A stretch of DNA of 64,000 nucleotides from Clostridium sp. D33t1_170424_F3 (GTDB taxonomy: Bacteria > Bacillota > Clostridia > Oscillospirales > Acutalibacteraceae), in contig NZ_JADPEG010000016.1 in assembly GCF_015667585.1 (NCBI RefSeq), positions 17,901 to 81,900 on the forward strand. The letters are read 5' to 3'. Shown one piece after another: positions 24,103 to 33,780 of the stretch. A program made the position numbers and the translations under genes. Below the pieces are notes generated by a model, which searched no databases, had not been told where the DNA came from, and saw only the letters and a list, made by a program, of their open reading frames with translations. Numbering within the stretch: position 1 is the first letter of the stretch; each line of letters begins with the position of its first letter.

Positions 24103-25293
24103 TTGGAAAAAACTGGTGGTATGAACAACCAGAATTTAAAATATCGAAACCGGGGGCTGCTCCTGAAGCTGATCTGTACCCATGAGGGCTTGTCGCGCGT
24201 CCATCTTGCGCAGGATACAGGGCTGACCAAAATGGCAGTGACCAACATCATTGCGGAGCTGATCGATCAGGGATATGTGGTGGAGAGCACGCCCAGCCGC
24301 AACACGGGCGTGGGGCGCAATCCGATTACGCTGGAAATTTCCCCGGACGCGCCTAAAGTGCTGGGGATTCAGATCAGCCGGGAAGGCTGCACCGCCGTGC
24401 TGTTCGACCTCAAGCTGCGCATCCAGATGAAGCGCTTCATCCCCTTTTTACAGGAGGACATGGCGTCCATCCAGAATAAGCTGTTCTGGGTGGTGGATCA
24501 GATCAGCGAGCAGGAACCCAATATCCTGGGCTGCGGCGTATCCGTGGTAGGCCCTCTGGATGTGGAGGACGGTATGGTCCTGAACCCGCCCAACTTTTTC
24601 GGCGTTTCCAATTGGCCGCTCCGGCAGGCCCTCTCGGAGCACACCGGCCTGGAGGTTTTTTTGAATAACGATATGAACTGCGCCGCGCTGGGGGAGAAGA
24701 TGTTCGGCGCGGGGCGGGAATTCCATAATTTCCTCTATGTGGGCCTTTCGGTCGGCATCGGTTCCGGCATTATTGAAAACGACGGACTGTACCAGAACAG
24801 CAGCGGCTTTGCGGGGGAGCTGGGGCACACCAGCATCGACTGCGAGGGCCTGCCCTGCGGCTGCGGCAACCGCGGCTGTTTGGAGGAATACATCGGCATG
24901 CCCATTGTCCTGGGGCGGCTGCGCGCCGTGACCGGCTGGGATTACAGCTTTCCTCAGTTCTGCGACCGCGCGGGGGATCCCCGGGTGGATGCGGTTTTGA
25001 CGGATATGCTCGGCAAGCTGGCGCACGCCCTGGTGAATGCAGTCAACCTGCTCAATCCGCAGGCGATCCTGATCGGGCATAACGGGGTGTACCTGCCGGA
25101 GCGGTATTTGGTTTTTCTGGAGGAAGAGATCAACCAGCGCAAATTTTCGCAGGAATATTTGAAGGTCCGGGTACGGAAATCGCGGTTTGGGGTAGATTCC
25201 TCTTTGTACGGGAGCGGCTGCGTACTTTTGAAGCATCTTTTTGAAAATGGAAAGGTGGAACAGAATACGTATGTACGGGTAAATCCGCTATGA
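24103..25293 (+). CDS. ROK-family transcriptional repressor
   Basis: About 396 residues. The N-terminal winged helix-turn-helix (LLLKLICTHEGLSRVHLAQDTGLTKMAVTN with wing region) is followed by a ROK sugar-binding domain with DVEDG, LNNDMNCAALGE and the zinc motif CGCGNRGCLEE. I favour the TTG at 24103 (GGGGGAA 5 nt before) over the ATG at 24121, which lacks a ribosome binding site. It probably represses sugar genes until a sugar or phosphosugar binds. Its stop overlaps the start of the AraC-like gene (ATGA), so the two are made together. Candidate targets are the sensor operon and the GH92 promoter downstream. Confidence 0.9.
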   Translation: MEKTGGMNNQNLKYRNRGLLLKLICTHEGLSRVHLAQDTGLTKMAVTNIIAELIDQGYVVESTPSRNTGVGRNPITLEISPDAPKVLGIQISREGCTAVLFDLKLRIQMKRFIPFLQEDMASIQNKLFWVVDQISEQEPNILGCGVSVVGPLDVEDGMVLNPPNFFGVSNWPLRQALSEHTGLEVFLNNDMNCAALGEKMFGAGREFHNFLYVGLSVGIGSGIIENDGLYQNSSGFAGELGHTSIDCEGLPCGCGNRGCLEEYIGMPIVLGRLRAVTGWDYSFPQFCDRAGDPRVDAVLTDMLGKLAHALVNAVNLLNPQAILIGHNGVYLPERYLVFLEEEINQRKFSQEYLKVRVRKSRFGVDSSLYGSGCVLLKHLFENGKVEQNTYVRVNPL

Positions 25294-25910
25294 AACGGGT
25301 GTTGATTGCGGCAGGCGCGCCAATGGCCCGGCTGCTTCTGGCGTCGATTCATTGGGAAGCCCTGCGGGCGGAGGCAGTTGTCGCCGGTACAAAGGAAGAG
25401 GTCCTGCATGCTCTGCGGGAGAGGAATCCGGACCTTCTGCTGGTGGAAAATGGCGCGCCGTTTGAGGAAATCTCAAAAATAGCGGGAGCCGGCACTCAGG
25501 TGGTGCGAATCGATCCGTGTGAGCTGTTGAACCCAACCGAACCGGCTGGGAAGCAGGAGGCGGGTGCTCCGGCCGGACGGGATAAAGGCGGCAGCCGGGC
25601 GATCCGCCGGGCGCGGGCCTATCTGGAGCAGAATTTTGCAGAGCCGCTCCGGCTGGACGATGTGGCCGGCTATGTGGAGCTGAACCCCGCGTATTTTTCC
25701 GCTCTTTTTAAAAAAGAAACCGGGAAGACATTTTCCGATTATCTGGTGGAGCGCCGCCTGCGGGCGGCGCAGTCCCTGTTGCAGTCGACCGGGAAAAGTG
25801 TTTCTGAGATTGCGGAAACAGTGGGCTACAACGATGTGAAATATTTTTCCAGGCTGTTCAAAAAGCATTTGGGCGTCAAACCTTCTGAATACAGGCGCAT
25901 TTCCCCCTGA
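25290..25910 (+). CDS. AraC-family DNA-binding protein with a degenerate receiver domain
   Basis: 206 residues, overlapping the ROK stop by 4 nt. The C-terminal ~100 residues are a complete AraC domain (LRLDDVAGYVELNPAYFSAL, VSEIAETVGYNDVKYFSRLF, GVKPSEYRR) close in pattern to the YesN-like regulator. The first ~80 residues follow the strand-helix rhythm of a receiver (MKRVLIAAGAPMARLLLASI, NPDLLLVENGAP), but the acidic pair is replaced by AG and the phospho-acceptor Asp by E/N, and the domain is short. It therefore cannot be phosphorylated in the normal way. Probably a phosphorylation-independent activator derived from a YesN-type protein; the targets are unknown but the GH92 gene is next. 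Confidence 0.82.
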   Translation: MKRVLIAAGAPMARLLLASIHWEALRAEAVVAGTKEEVLHALRERNPDLLLVENGAPFEEISKIAGAGTQVVRIDPCELLNPTEPAGKQEAGAPAGRDKGGSRAIRRARAYLEQNFAEPLRLDDVAGYVELNPAYFSALFKKETGKTFSDYLVERRLRAAQSLLQSTGKSVSEIAETVGYNDVKYFSRLFKKHLGVKPSEYRRISP

Positions 25911-26286
25911 CAACCTCTCCCGGTGAGACAGAAGATCAGACTGTTCACTTATTAAAATCAAAATCATAAGTTTGTTTAGTTAAGACCAAAATATTATAAA
26001 ATAAGAAATATTTTCCTTGCTTTTCGGAATAAAGTTTGCAAAAAATAAAATTGATTTGAATAAAAACCAAAATTTTTCCACTTTTTCTATGGAATACACC
26101 TTTGACGGATGAAACGATCGTTGCTAGAATGTAGCTAAATTACTTATATTTGCGCTGCAAGTTCATTTCTATTGGTCGAAATAACAGGTGTGAATTTGCG
26201 GGCAGAAACAATTCACCGCAAAGGGGGGCAGGCGCAGAGATTCGATCATCAGCTCATGTGTACGAGTAAATTTAAGGAGGAAAACA
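25911..26286. promoter_or_regulatory. GH92 upstream region with promoter and palindromic operator
   Basis: 376 bp without a gene. A promoter is seen at TTGACG (26102-26107) and TAGAAT (26125-26130), spacer 17 bp. The spacer is occupied by the perfect palindrome AACGATCGTT (26113-26122), a likely repressor site, which leaves a ~155-nt leader. The upstream part (25960-26080) is AT-rich. Confidence 0.68.
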
Positions 26287-29200
26287 ATGAAAAGGTTGCA
26301 AAAACTGATGGCAATCGCGTTGGCGGCTACACTGGCCCTTCCGGGAAGTGTGCTTTCCACCGTTGTCTCCGCACGGACGGAGGAATCCAAAGGCTTTTAT
26401 ACTTCGTTTGAGAAGGATGAGGAACTGACCGGCCTGTTCCAGGAGTCCACGTTGGAAGTCGTGGACGGTGTTGGAAAATCTCAGAATGTCATCAGCAGCA
26501 CGAGCGAAGGCCTGGTGGGCGACGTTACCTGGATGGTGGATAAGGACTCCATACAGGGTTCTTCTAACTTTAATAACAACGAGACGAAGGAAAAGCTGTT
26601 TGACAGCAATCCCAGCACAAAATATTTGTGTGACGACGGCGCTTCGGAGAGCAGCCCGGTTTGGGTTTCATTCCGGCTGAAAGAAGCAAAAGCCATCAAG
26701 ACATATGTGATGGTTTCCGCAAACGACGCCGAAGGGCGCGACCCGGAGAACTGGACGCTGTCCGGCTCAAATGACGGCGAAACTTGGACGGCGCTGGACA
26801 GCCAAACCGGCGTTCGCTTCAGCAAGCGGTATGAGACAAAGACATTTGAACTGGATAACGATACCGCATACGAGTATTACAAAATCAGCATTACAAAAAG
26901 CCGGAGCGACAAAATGGTCCAGTTTGCGGACCTGAATCTGGCAACGCTGGACGAAGCGGACAACCAGGGCGCGAAGGTCGCCATGGCCACTACGATTGAA
27001 AGCGGCCCCGCTTCCGTGCACGACGCCGCGTCCAACCAGGGCTGGACCGGCGCGAAAGCGCTGAAGGTCAGCGGTTATCATCAGGGCGAGGACGAGGCGT
27101 ATGCGTACAACGTCCTGTACGATGGCCTCAATATCCCGGTTACGGAAAATACACAGCTCAGCTACATGATTTTCCCGGAATGGACGACTAGCAATTATGA
27201 CTTTGAGTATACATCCACGTACATCTCGGTGGATCTGGCCTTCAGCGACGGCACTTACCTCAGCGATCTGAACGCCATTGACCAGAACGGGAACATTGTT
27301 TCCCCGAAGGAGCAGGGCCTCTCCAAAACGCTGACCACCAAGCAGTGGAATAAAATCTCCGCGTATCTCGCAACAGGCGAAGACGTTGTCGGAAAAACCA
27401 TTACAAAGGTTCTGATCGGCTACAACAAACCTTCCAACCCCACCGGCGATCTGGACGCGTTTACAGCGGACATCGACGACATCCGCATTGAGGACGTCGC
27501 ACCGGTTGAATACGAGCATCTCTCCGACTATGTTTATACCCTGCGCGGCACGAACGACGGCACGAACTATTCCCGCGGGCTGGTCTGCCCGGGGACGACG
27601 CTGCCGCACGGCTTCAATTTCTGGGCGCCGGTTACCAAAGCGGGCGACAACAAGATGTACAATTACCAGCACAGCCGTGACGGCGGCACGCTGAAACATC
27701 TTACGATCAGCCATCAGGCGTCCTTCTGGACCGGAGAGCGCGGCACCTACGAGTTCATGCCGAACAGCAGCTTTGACGCAACGTCCGTTTCCAGCATTGG
27801 GACCGGCGCGCGTGCGGCGGGCTTCAGCCATGACAACGAGACGGCGCGCGCGCACTATTACAGCGTAAAGTTTAACGAAGGCGACGCGAAGGCTTCCAAT
27901 GTACAGATGGAAGTCACCCCGACGGAGCATGCGGCGGTCCTCCGCTTTACCTATCCGGAAGACGCGGCCCACTGCAATGTCATTCTCGACTGCGACAGAG
28001 CCAACGGGGACACGACGTTTTCTTCCGATGGAAAGACCTTCAGCGGGTATTCCGATCATACGAGCAACGGCATGCAGCGCATGTATGTTTACGGCGAATT
28101 CAGCCAGAATTATGTGAACAGCAAGGAAGTCGGCAAGGCCGGCATCGCGGAATTTGAGAAGGCGGAGAGCGGCAAGACGGTTGTCGAGCTGAAGGTCGCC
28201 ACCTCCTTCATCAGCCTGGACCAGGCCAAGAAGAATCTGAATCAGGAAATCGCCGCGGACGAAGGATTCGATGAAATCTTTGCCAGGGCGCAGCAGACCT
28301 GGGACGATCAGCTTGGCATCATCGAGCTGGAAGGCGCGACGCCGAACCAGATGACCAGCTTCTATTCCGGCATGTACCGTCTGTTCATGTATCCGAACAA
28401 CCTGTCCGAGCAGACCGGCGAAGGCAGCGAGGACGGCTGGCAGTACAAGAGCCCGTACGGCAGCCATGAAGTAAAAGACGGCAAAATGTATTACAACAAC
28501 GGCTTCTGGGATACCTACCGCACCACATGGGCGGCCTATTCCCTCCTGACGCCGGAAAAAGACGTGGAATTGCTGAACGGCCTTGTCCAGCATTACAACG
28601 ACCAGGGCTGGGTTCCGAGATGGATCGCGCCGGGCGGCACCAACAGCATGGTGGGCACCAGCTCCGACGTTATCTTCGGCGACGCGGCAAAGAAAGGGCT
28701 GGACTTTGATGCGGAAAACGCATTCCTGTCCGCTCTGAAAAACGCATCCGTCGTTTCCAACAACCTGACAAACGGCGGCCGCACCGGCTTGGGCACCGGC
28801 ATCTTCTACGGCTATACGCCGCTGGAGGAAGACAGCCTGAGCTTCTCCTGGGCGATGGAAGGCTTTATCAACGACTACGGCATTTATGAGCTGGCAAAAT
28901 CTTTGGGCTATACGGACGAAGAGCAGTATTACCGCAACCGTGCCCAGAACTATGTAAACCTCTTCAACCCGAACATCGAGTGGTTTATGAGCCGCAAGAA
29001 GGACGGTTCCTTCCGTACCAACAGCAGCTCCTTCAACCCGGGCATCTGGTGGGGCGACTACACGGAAACAAACGCTTACAACATGGCGTTCAGCGTACCG
29101 CAGGACGGCCAGGGCCTTGCCAACCTCTATGGCGGCAGAGAAGCGCTGGCAGAGCGTTTGGACGGATTGTTCAACGCCGCTCCGGACCTGATCGAAGACG

Positions 29201-32200
29201 GAACCATTCATGAAATGGTCGAAGCAAGGGATCTCAAGATGGGCCTGTACGGCCACAGCAATCAGCCCTCCCATCACATCCCCTACATGTACAACTATGC
29301 GGGCCGTCCGGACCGCACACAGGAAGTCGTGCGTGAAGTGCTCAAGAGAGCGTATGTCGGCAGCGACATCGGCCAGGGCTATATCGGCGACGAAGACAAC
29401 GGCGAAATGTCCGCCTGGTATGTTTTGAGCGCGCTGGGTTTCTATCCGGTCAATATGGGCAGCGGCGAGTACGCCATTGGCAGCCCGCTGTTCCAAAAGG
29501 CGACCATCCATCTGGAAAACGGCGAAGACCTTGTAATCAACGCGCCGAACAACAGCGATCAGAATATCTATGTGCAGGGCGTAAAGCTCAACGGCGAAGC
29601 ATATGAGAAAAACTATTTCCTGCATGAGGACCTTGCCAAGGGCGGCGTGATCGACTTTGACATGGGCAGCTATCCGTCCGACTGGGGCAGCTCGGAGGAC
29701 GCGCTTCCCGCCTCCCTTACCACAGGCGACAAGGCAGCGGAGCCGATTCAGGATCTGGCAAGCACCCATTCCGTTGTCGGACAGTCCGCGCCGTCCGGCA
29801 GCGTTGCACAGGACACCGTATACAGCGCACAGACCACGGATGCGGCAAAGCTGTTTGACAACACGTCGGCTTCTGCGGCAAGCTTCCGTGAAAATATGGC
29901 GTCCGTTTATTACAGCCTCATGAAACCGGGTATTGTGGATATGGTGACCATCACCTCCAGCACCAAGCCGGAAAAAGCGCCGGTCGGTTTTGAACTGTTC
30001 GGCTCGAACGACGGAACCAATTGGACCAGCCTGGAGAAGCGCGAGGGGTTGGCCTTCGATTGGGCAAGATACACCCGCCCGTTTGCAGTCAATGCAGCGG
30101 AAAAATATGAGCATTACCGCCTCGACCTGGTTGGCTCTGAGAACGGTCTGGAAATTGCCGAGCTGGAACTGCTGGGCAACCCGAAGAAATCGATTGACCG
30201 CAATACATTGGGCGACATGATCGAAAAAGCAGACCGGATTGATTTGAAGGCCTATACCGCCGCGAGAGCGGAAGCTTTTGCAAAAACACTGGCGGACGTA
30301 ACCATCGTTTACCAGAATGAAAACGCCTCTGAGGAAGAGATTCGTACGGCGGTGGCGGATTTGGAGAAAGCCCTTGCAATCCTGGGCACTTCCAGAAACG
30401 CCTACGACAGGCTGGAAGGTGAAACCTTCAACGACGGCAATGTGGTGCGCGACGTCAACGCGGACCGCAGCGGCGGCGGTAACATTGGCGGCGCGCAGAA
30501 CGGCTTCTGGGCGGAGTTTGACAACGTCAGCTTCGGAGAGAACGGCGCGGGCCACGTTGTGATGAGCTATTCCTGCCAGTCCAGCGACGGTTCCAACAAC
30601 GGCCAGGTACAGCTGTTCCTGGATTCCATGGAGGGAGAACCGTTCGCCATTCTGAAGACCCATAACACCGGCAGCAACTGGTCAACCTATATTGACACGG
30701 AAACAGACATTGTACCGCCTGTCACCGGTACGCACGATGTATATCTGAAGCTGGTCAGCGGCGACGGCAAAGCCTATGTCGCCAACATCGACTACTTTGA
30801 CTTTACCGAAGTCGAGCCGCAGGCGGAAGCGAACCTCACCGTCCAGTACAGCGGCAGAGCGGCAAGCCTGACCGTCGACGGCGAAGCGCAGAAGCTGGCC
30901 GACCTCATCGGAAAGTATGAAAATGTGGTTTCCTCCGGCGCGGCTGTGGAACTCTCCTTTGTCCCCGCTGTGGAGGGCAGAGAATTCGCGGCGGTCACCC
31001 TGAATGGAGAACCGCAGACCCTTACCGATTCCAATGCATTTGTTTACACGCACAAAATGGCGGCAACGGATACCAAGCTGCAGTTTGCGTTCACGCTGGT
31101 CAATAAGCAGGTTTTGAACGCGGTGGTCGAAGTGGCGGAAGGCCTGCTCGACGGCGACGAATTCAATGCGGCGGTCCCGTCTGTTCAGAAGAAATTCCGC
31201 TCTGCGCTGGAAAACGCACAAAAAGTACAGCAGAATATGACCGCAACGCAGAAAGAGATCGACAAAGCGTGGAGCGATCTGCTTGATATCATCCATTTCC
31301 TGAGTTTTGAACTGGGCGACGCGTCCGCGCTGGAAGACCTGATCACCATGGCGGAAGCTGCTTCTGAAGACAATTTCACCGCAGAAAGCTACCAGAAGCT
31401 GGCGGAAGCCATTGCAGCGGCAAAGGAAGTCGCCGCGCAGGACGAACCGCTGAAGGCCGATGTGGAGAAGGCGTACGATGACCTTTACAAGGCCTTTATC
31501 GGGCTGGAGGACGCCTCTGACCTGAGCATGTTAAACTACTACATCAGTCAGGCGGAAGACATTGTTCCGAATCTGGAAGAGCAGTATGTGCCGGACGGAC
31601 AGGAGGAGTTCCTTGCCGCACTGGAAGCTGCCAAAGAACTGACCAGGGATTCCGCACAAAAAGACGTTGACGCGGCGGCGGCAGCCCTCAGCGAGGCAAT
31701 TTCCAAGCTGCGCAAAATTCCGACGAAGGATGCGCTGAAGGAAATCGTTGAAGAGGCGGAAAACATTTCGCAGGGCGATTATACCGCGTCCAGCTATGCA
31801 GTCCTGCAGGCGTCCCTTCAGACGGCGCGCGCGGTACTGGCAAACCCGAACGCAACGGACAAAGAAATCGCGGCTGCGTATGACGCTGTGGTCAATGCAA
31901 AGAACGGACTTGTGACAGTGAATAAAAACACCTCCAAGAGCTCCGGCAGCAGAACGCCGTCCTATACGGGCAACAGCTACGGCGCGGAGGGCGTCGCGGT
32001 GGTCGGCGCGGCACAGAGCGTGCTTGGAAAGGCGACCGTGATTTCCGATACGACGGTTGATTTCACCCTCAGAAGAGGCAGCGCATACTGCTTCAAGATG
32101 ACGGTCAACGGAACAGATTCTGCACCGGACTTCACCGTGGGCAACAGCAACGTTTTGAAGACGCAGTTTGTGGCAAAGATCGGCAATGCCTATTATTACC

Positions 32201-32298
32201 GCGTATGGGCGGTCGGCGCGCCGGGCGCAAGCACGGGCGTGTATACGACCCTGCCGGGCGCTGCTGCTGTCAAGCACTGCACAGTAACAATTGGTTAA
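26287..32298 (+). CDS. Secreted GH92 alpha-mannosidase with carbohydrate-binding, FIVAR and shared C-terminal modules
   Basis: 2003 residues with signal peptide (~1-30). Order: N-terminal segment; F5/8C discoidin-like domain (~90-220); jelly-roll domain (~225-400); GH92 catalytic part (~410-1125) with GFWDTYRTTWAAYSLLTP, SNQPSHHIPYMYNYAG and GDEDNGEMSAWYVLSALGFY, where the GDED aspartates are the family's catalytic base region; a second F5/8C (~1150-1300); FIVAR; a CBM6-like domain (~1380-1510); the ~100-residue beta module (LADLIGKYENVVSSG, FVPAVEGREFAAVTLNGEP); FIVAR repeats; a Ser/Thr linker; and the shared C-terminal module ending HCTVTIG. GH92 enzymes are calcium-dependent exo-alpha-mannosidases acting on N-glycans or yeast mannan. 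Linkage preference cannot be assigned. The gene precedes a mannose-6-phosphate isomerase operon, which fits mannose release. Confidence 0.95.
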   Translation: MKRLQKLMAIALAATLALPGSVLSTVVSARTEESKGFYTSFEKDEELTGLFQESTLEVVDGVGKSQNVISSTSEGLVGDVTWMVDKDSIQGSSNFNNNETKEKLFDSNPSTKYLCDDGASESSPVWVSFRLKEAKAIKTYVMVSANDAEGRDPENWTLSGSNDGETWTALDSQTGVRFSKRYETKTFELDNDTAYEYYKISITKSRSDKMVQFADLNLATLDEADNQGAKVAMATTIESGPASVHDAASNQGWTGAKALKVSGYHQGEDEAYAYNVLYDGLNIPVTENTQLSYMIFPEWTTSNYDFEYTSTYISVDLAFSDGTYLSDLNAIDQNGNIVSPKEQGLSKTLTTKQWNKISAYLATGEDVVGKTITKVLIGYNKPSNPTGDLDAFTADIDDIRIEDVAPVEYEHLSDYVYTLRGTNDGTNYSRGLVCPGTTLPHGFNFWAPVTKAGDNKMYNYQHSRDGGTLKHLTISHQASFWTGERGTYEFMPNSSFDATSVSSIGTGARAAGFSHDNETARAHYYSVKFNEGDAKASNVQMEVTPTEHAAVLRFTYPEDAAHCNVILDCDRANGDTTFSSDGKTFSGYSDHTSNGMQRMYVYGEFSQNYVNSKEVGKAGIAEFEKAESGKTVVELKVATSFISLDQAKKNLNQEIAADEGFDEIFARAQQTWDDQLGIIELEGATPNQMTSFYSGMYRLFMYPNNLSEQTGEGSEDGWQYKSPYGSHEVKDGKMYYNNGFWDTYRTTWAAYSLLTPEKDVELLNGLVQHYNDQGWVPRWIAPGGTNSMVGTSSDVIFGDAAKKGLDFDAENAFLSALKNASVVSNNLTNGGRTGLGTGIFYGYTPLEEDSLSFSWAMEGFINDYGIYELAKSLGYTDEEQYYRNRAQNYVNLFNPNIEWFMSRKKDGSFRTNSSSFNPGIWWGDYTETNAYNMAFSVPQDGQGLANLYGGREALAERLDGLFNAAPDLIEDGTIHEMVEARDLKMGLYGHSNQPSHHIPYMYNYAGRPDRTQEVVREVLKRAYVGSDIGQGYIGDEDNGEMSAWYVLSALGFYPVNMGSGEYAIGSPLFQKATIHLENGEDLVINAPNNSDQNIYVQGVKLNGEAYEKNYFLHEDLAKGGVIDFDMGSYPSDWGSSEDALPASLTTGDKAAEPIQDLASTHSVVGQSAPSGSVAQDTVYSAQTTDAAKLFDNTSASAASFRENMASVYYSLMKPGIVDMVTITSSTKPEKAPVGFELFGSNDGTNWTSLEKREGLAFDWARYTRPFAVNAAEKYEHYRLDLVGSENGLEIAELELLGNPKKSIDRNTLGDMIEKADRIDLKAYTAARAEAFAKTLADVTIVYQNENASEEEIRTAVADLEKALAILGTSRNAYDRLEGETFNDGNVVRDVNADRSGGGNIGGAQNGFWAEFDNVSFGENGAGHVVMSYSCQSSDGSNNGQVQLFLDSMEGEPFAILKTHNTGSNWSTYIDTETDIVPPVTGTHDVYLKLVSGDGKAYVANIDYFDFTEVEPQAEANLTVQYSGRAASLTVDGEAQKLADLIGKYENVVSSGAAVELSFVPAVEGREFAAVTLNGEPQTLTDSNAFVYTHKMAATDTKLQFAFTLVNKQVLNAVVEVAEGLLDGDEFNAAVPSVQKKFRSALENAQKVQQNMTATQKEIDKAWSDLLDIIHFLSFELGDASALEDLITMAEAASEDNFTAESYQKLAEAIAAAKEVAAQDEPLKADVEKAYDDLYKAFIGLEDASDLSMLNYYISQAEDIVPNLEEQYVPDGQEEFLAALEAAKELTRDSAQKDVDAAAAALSEAISKLRKIPTKDALKEIVEEAENISQGDYTASSYAVLQASLQTARAVLANPNATDKEIAAAYDAVVNAKNGLVTVNKNTSKSSGSRTPSYTGNSYGAEGVAVVGAAQSVLGKATVISDTTVDFTLRRGSAYCFKMTVNGTDSAPDFTVGNSNVLKTQFVAKIGNAYYYRVWAVGAPGASTGVYTTLPGAAAVKHCTVTIG

Positions 32299-32417
32299 GA
32301 TCTGTTGGTTGCGCGAATCAGACAATTGAATTGATTGTATGCAAAGACACGGCGCTCCTCGCCGTAATCCGGACCAGCCGCCAGAGGCTGGAAATGGCGA
32401 AATTTTGACAAGAGGTC

Positions 32418-32449
32418 CGCGCCGCAAAGAATCCATTCTTTGCGGCGCG
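32418..32449. terminator. Perfect inverted repeat after GH92
   Basis: 15-bp arms (32418-32432 and 32435-32449) with only CC between them, GC-rich at the base. No T run follows, so termination may be weak or the site may be regulatory for the downstream ROK operon. Confidence 0.55.
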
Positions 32450-32465
32450 TTCCACGTCAAAACCC

Positions 32466-32494
32466 TTTACTTCATACAACAAATCTTCTATGAT
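32466..32494 (+). promoter_or_regulatory. Promoter of the ROK-manA-kinase operon
   Basis: TTTACT (32466-32471) and TATGAT (32489-32494), 17-bp spacer, leaving a ~55-nt leader before the ROK start at 32555. Confidence 0.65.
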
Positions 32495-32554
32495 GAGAAT
32501 ATGGGAAAAGCGGCGGAACAGAATTTGAATCACCTTGGATTTGGGGGAACGGAA

Positions 32555-33769
32555 ATGGTAGGGAATATCAACAGTGAGACCATGCGGGCAATGAATTTAA
32601 AAGTGATTTTTGACTATATCCGGCGGAACGAGCCCGCGTCGCGGCGGGACATCGCCGAGTTCGGCGGCCTGACGGTCGCAGCCGTTTCCAATATTACTTC
32701 AAAGCTGCTGGCCAACGGCCTGGTGGTGGAGGTGGGCGCGGGGGAATCCGTGGGAGGACGCCGCCCGACGCTGCTGGGAATCAACGCGGACTGCCACTAT
32801 GCGGTCGGTATCGATCTTACAACCAAGCAAATTAAATTGGTCATCACCAATTTTAAAGCGCAGATCATTTACGAATGTTCCTGCGATACACAACTCGAGC
32901 AGGGGCCCGGCTATGTGCTGGACAAAATGGCGCAGATGGTGAAAAACGCCGTGGCGGATGCGCGGATTGATCCCGGGAAGGTCATCGGTGTGGGCGTCGT
33001 CTCCGCCGGCCCGTGCGATCCGGAAAAAGGCGTCATGCAGAGCCCGCCGAACTTCCCGGATTGGGGGGATGTCCCGATCCGCGATTACATACAGGAGCAC
33101 ACCGGCTATCCCGCGTTTTTTGATAAGGACTCCGTCGGCGTCGTCATGGCGGAATACTGGTTCGGCAAGGTGGCGGACTGCGACAGCGTGTTCGGTTTTT
33201 TAATCAACCGGGCGGGCGTCGGCGGGGCGCTGCTGGTCAACGGCGAGGTGTTCCGCGGGTGCAGCGGCGGCGCGGGCGAGGTGGGCCACACTATTGTGGA
33301 CGTGCGCGGCGAACGCTGTTCCTGCGGCAGCTACGGCTGTTTGGAAACGCTGGTCAACGAGCAGCGTCTGCTGGCGGATGTGGCGGCGGACCTGAAGCTG
33401 GGCAGGCCGTCCCTGCTGGCGGACGCGGCAGATTATAATGCCGTCACGATGCGGCAGATCATGGAGGCCGCGGAGCAGGGCGACGCGCTCTGCAAGGAAA
33501 AGCTGGATCGCATGGCGGAATACCTGGCGGTCGGCGTGCGCAACATCGCCACGCTGTTCGCGCCGGAAAAGATTGTCCTGTCCGGCGGAATGATCTCAAA
33601 ATACCCGTATTTCACGCGTGTGATTCTGGAAAAGGCGCAGAAAAAGCAGGGGGAGAAGTTTGTCAAACATATCTGCGTGGTGGAATGCAGCTTCCATGAA
33701 AATCAGTGTGCACTGGGTTCCGTGGCGCTGGTATTGGAGAATTTTTATAAAAGTATCCAGTTGGAATAA
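32555..33769 (+). CDS. ROK-family transcriptional regulator
   Basis: 404 residues. The N-terminal helix-turn-helix (AMNLKVIFDYIRRNEPASRR, FGGLTVAAVSNITSKLLANG) precedes a ROK domain with AVGIDLTTKQIKLVITN, FDKDSVGVVMAEYWFG and the zinc site CSCGSYGCLETL. The kinase phosphate loop is changed (DLTTKQ rather than DIGGTK), consistent with a regulator and not a kinase. The frame is open from 32339, but GGGGGAA directly before ATG 32555 fixes the start. It leads an operon with manA (11 bp later) and a ROK kinase, so it probably senses a mannose or fructose derivative and controls this set and perhaps GH92. Confidence 0.9.
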   Translation: MVGNINSETMRAMNLKVIFDYIRRNEPASRRDIAEFGGLTVAAVSNITSKLLANGLVVEVGAGESVGGRRPTLLGINADCHYAVGIDLTTKQIKLVITNFKAQIIYECSCDTQLEQGPGYVLDKMAQMVKNAVADARIDPGKVIGVGVVSAGPCDPEKGVMQSPPNFPDWGDVPIRDYIQEHTGYPAFFDKDSVGVVMAEYWFGKVADCDSVFGFLINRAGVGGALLVNGEVFRGCSGGAGEVGHTIVDVRGERCSCGSYGCLETLVNEQRLLADVAADLKLGRPSLLADAADYNAVTMRQIMEAAEQGDALCKEKLDRMAEYLAVGVRNIATLFAPEKIVLSGGMISKYPYFTRVILEKAQKKQGEKFVKHICVVECSFHENQCALGSVALVLENFYKSIQLE

Positions 33770-33780
33770 GGAGAGACAAT

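Noticed and set aside
26767..30663. Very long minus-strand open frame opposite GH92
   Set aside because: It is antisense to a clear GH92 coding sequence, has no family motifs or signal, and arises from GC-rich codon use. The same applies to long frames opposite GH27, GH38, GH3 and the ABC genes.
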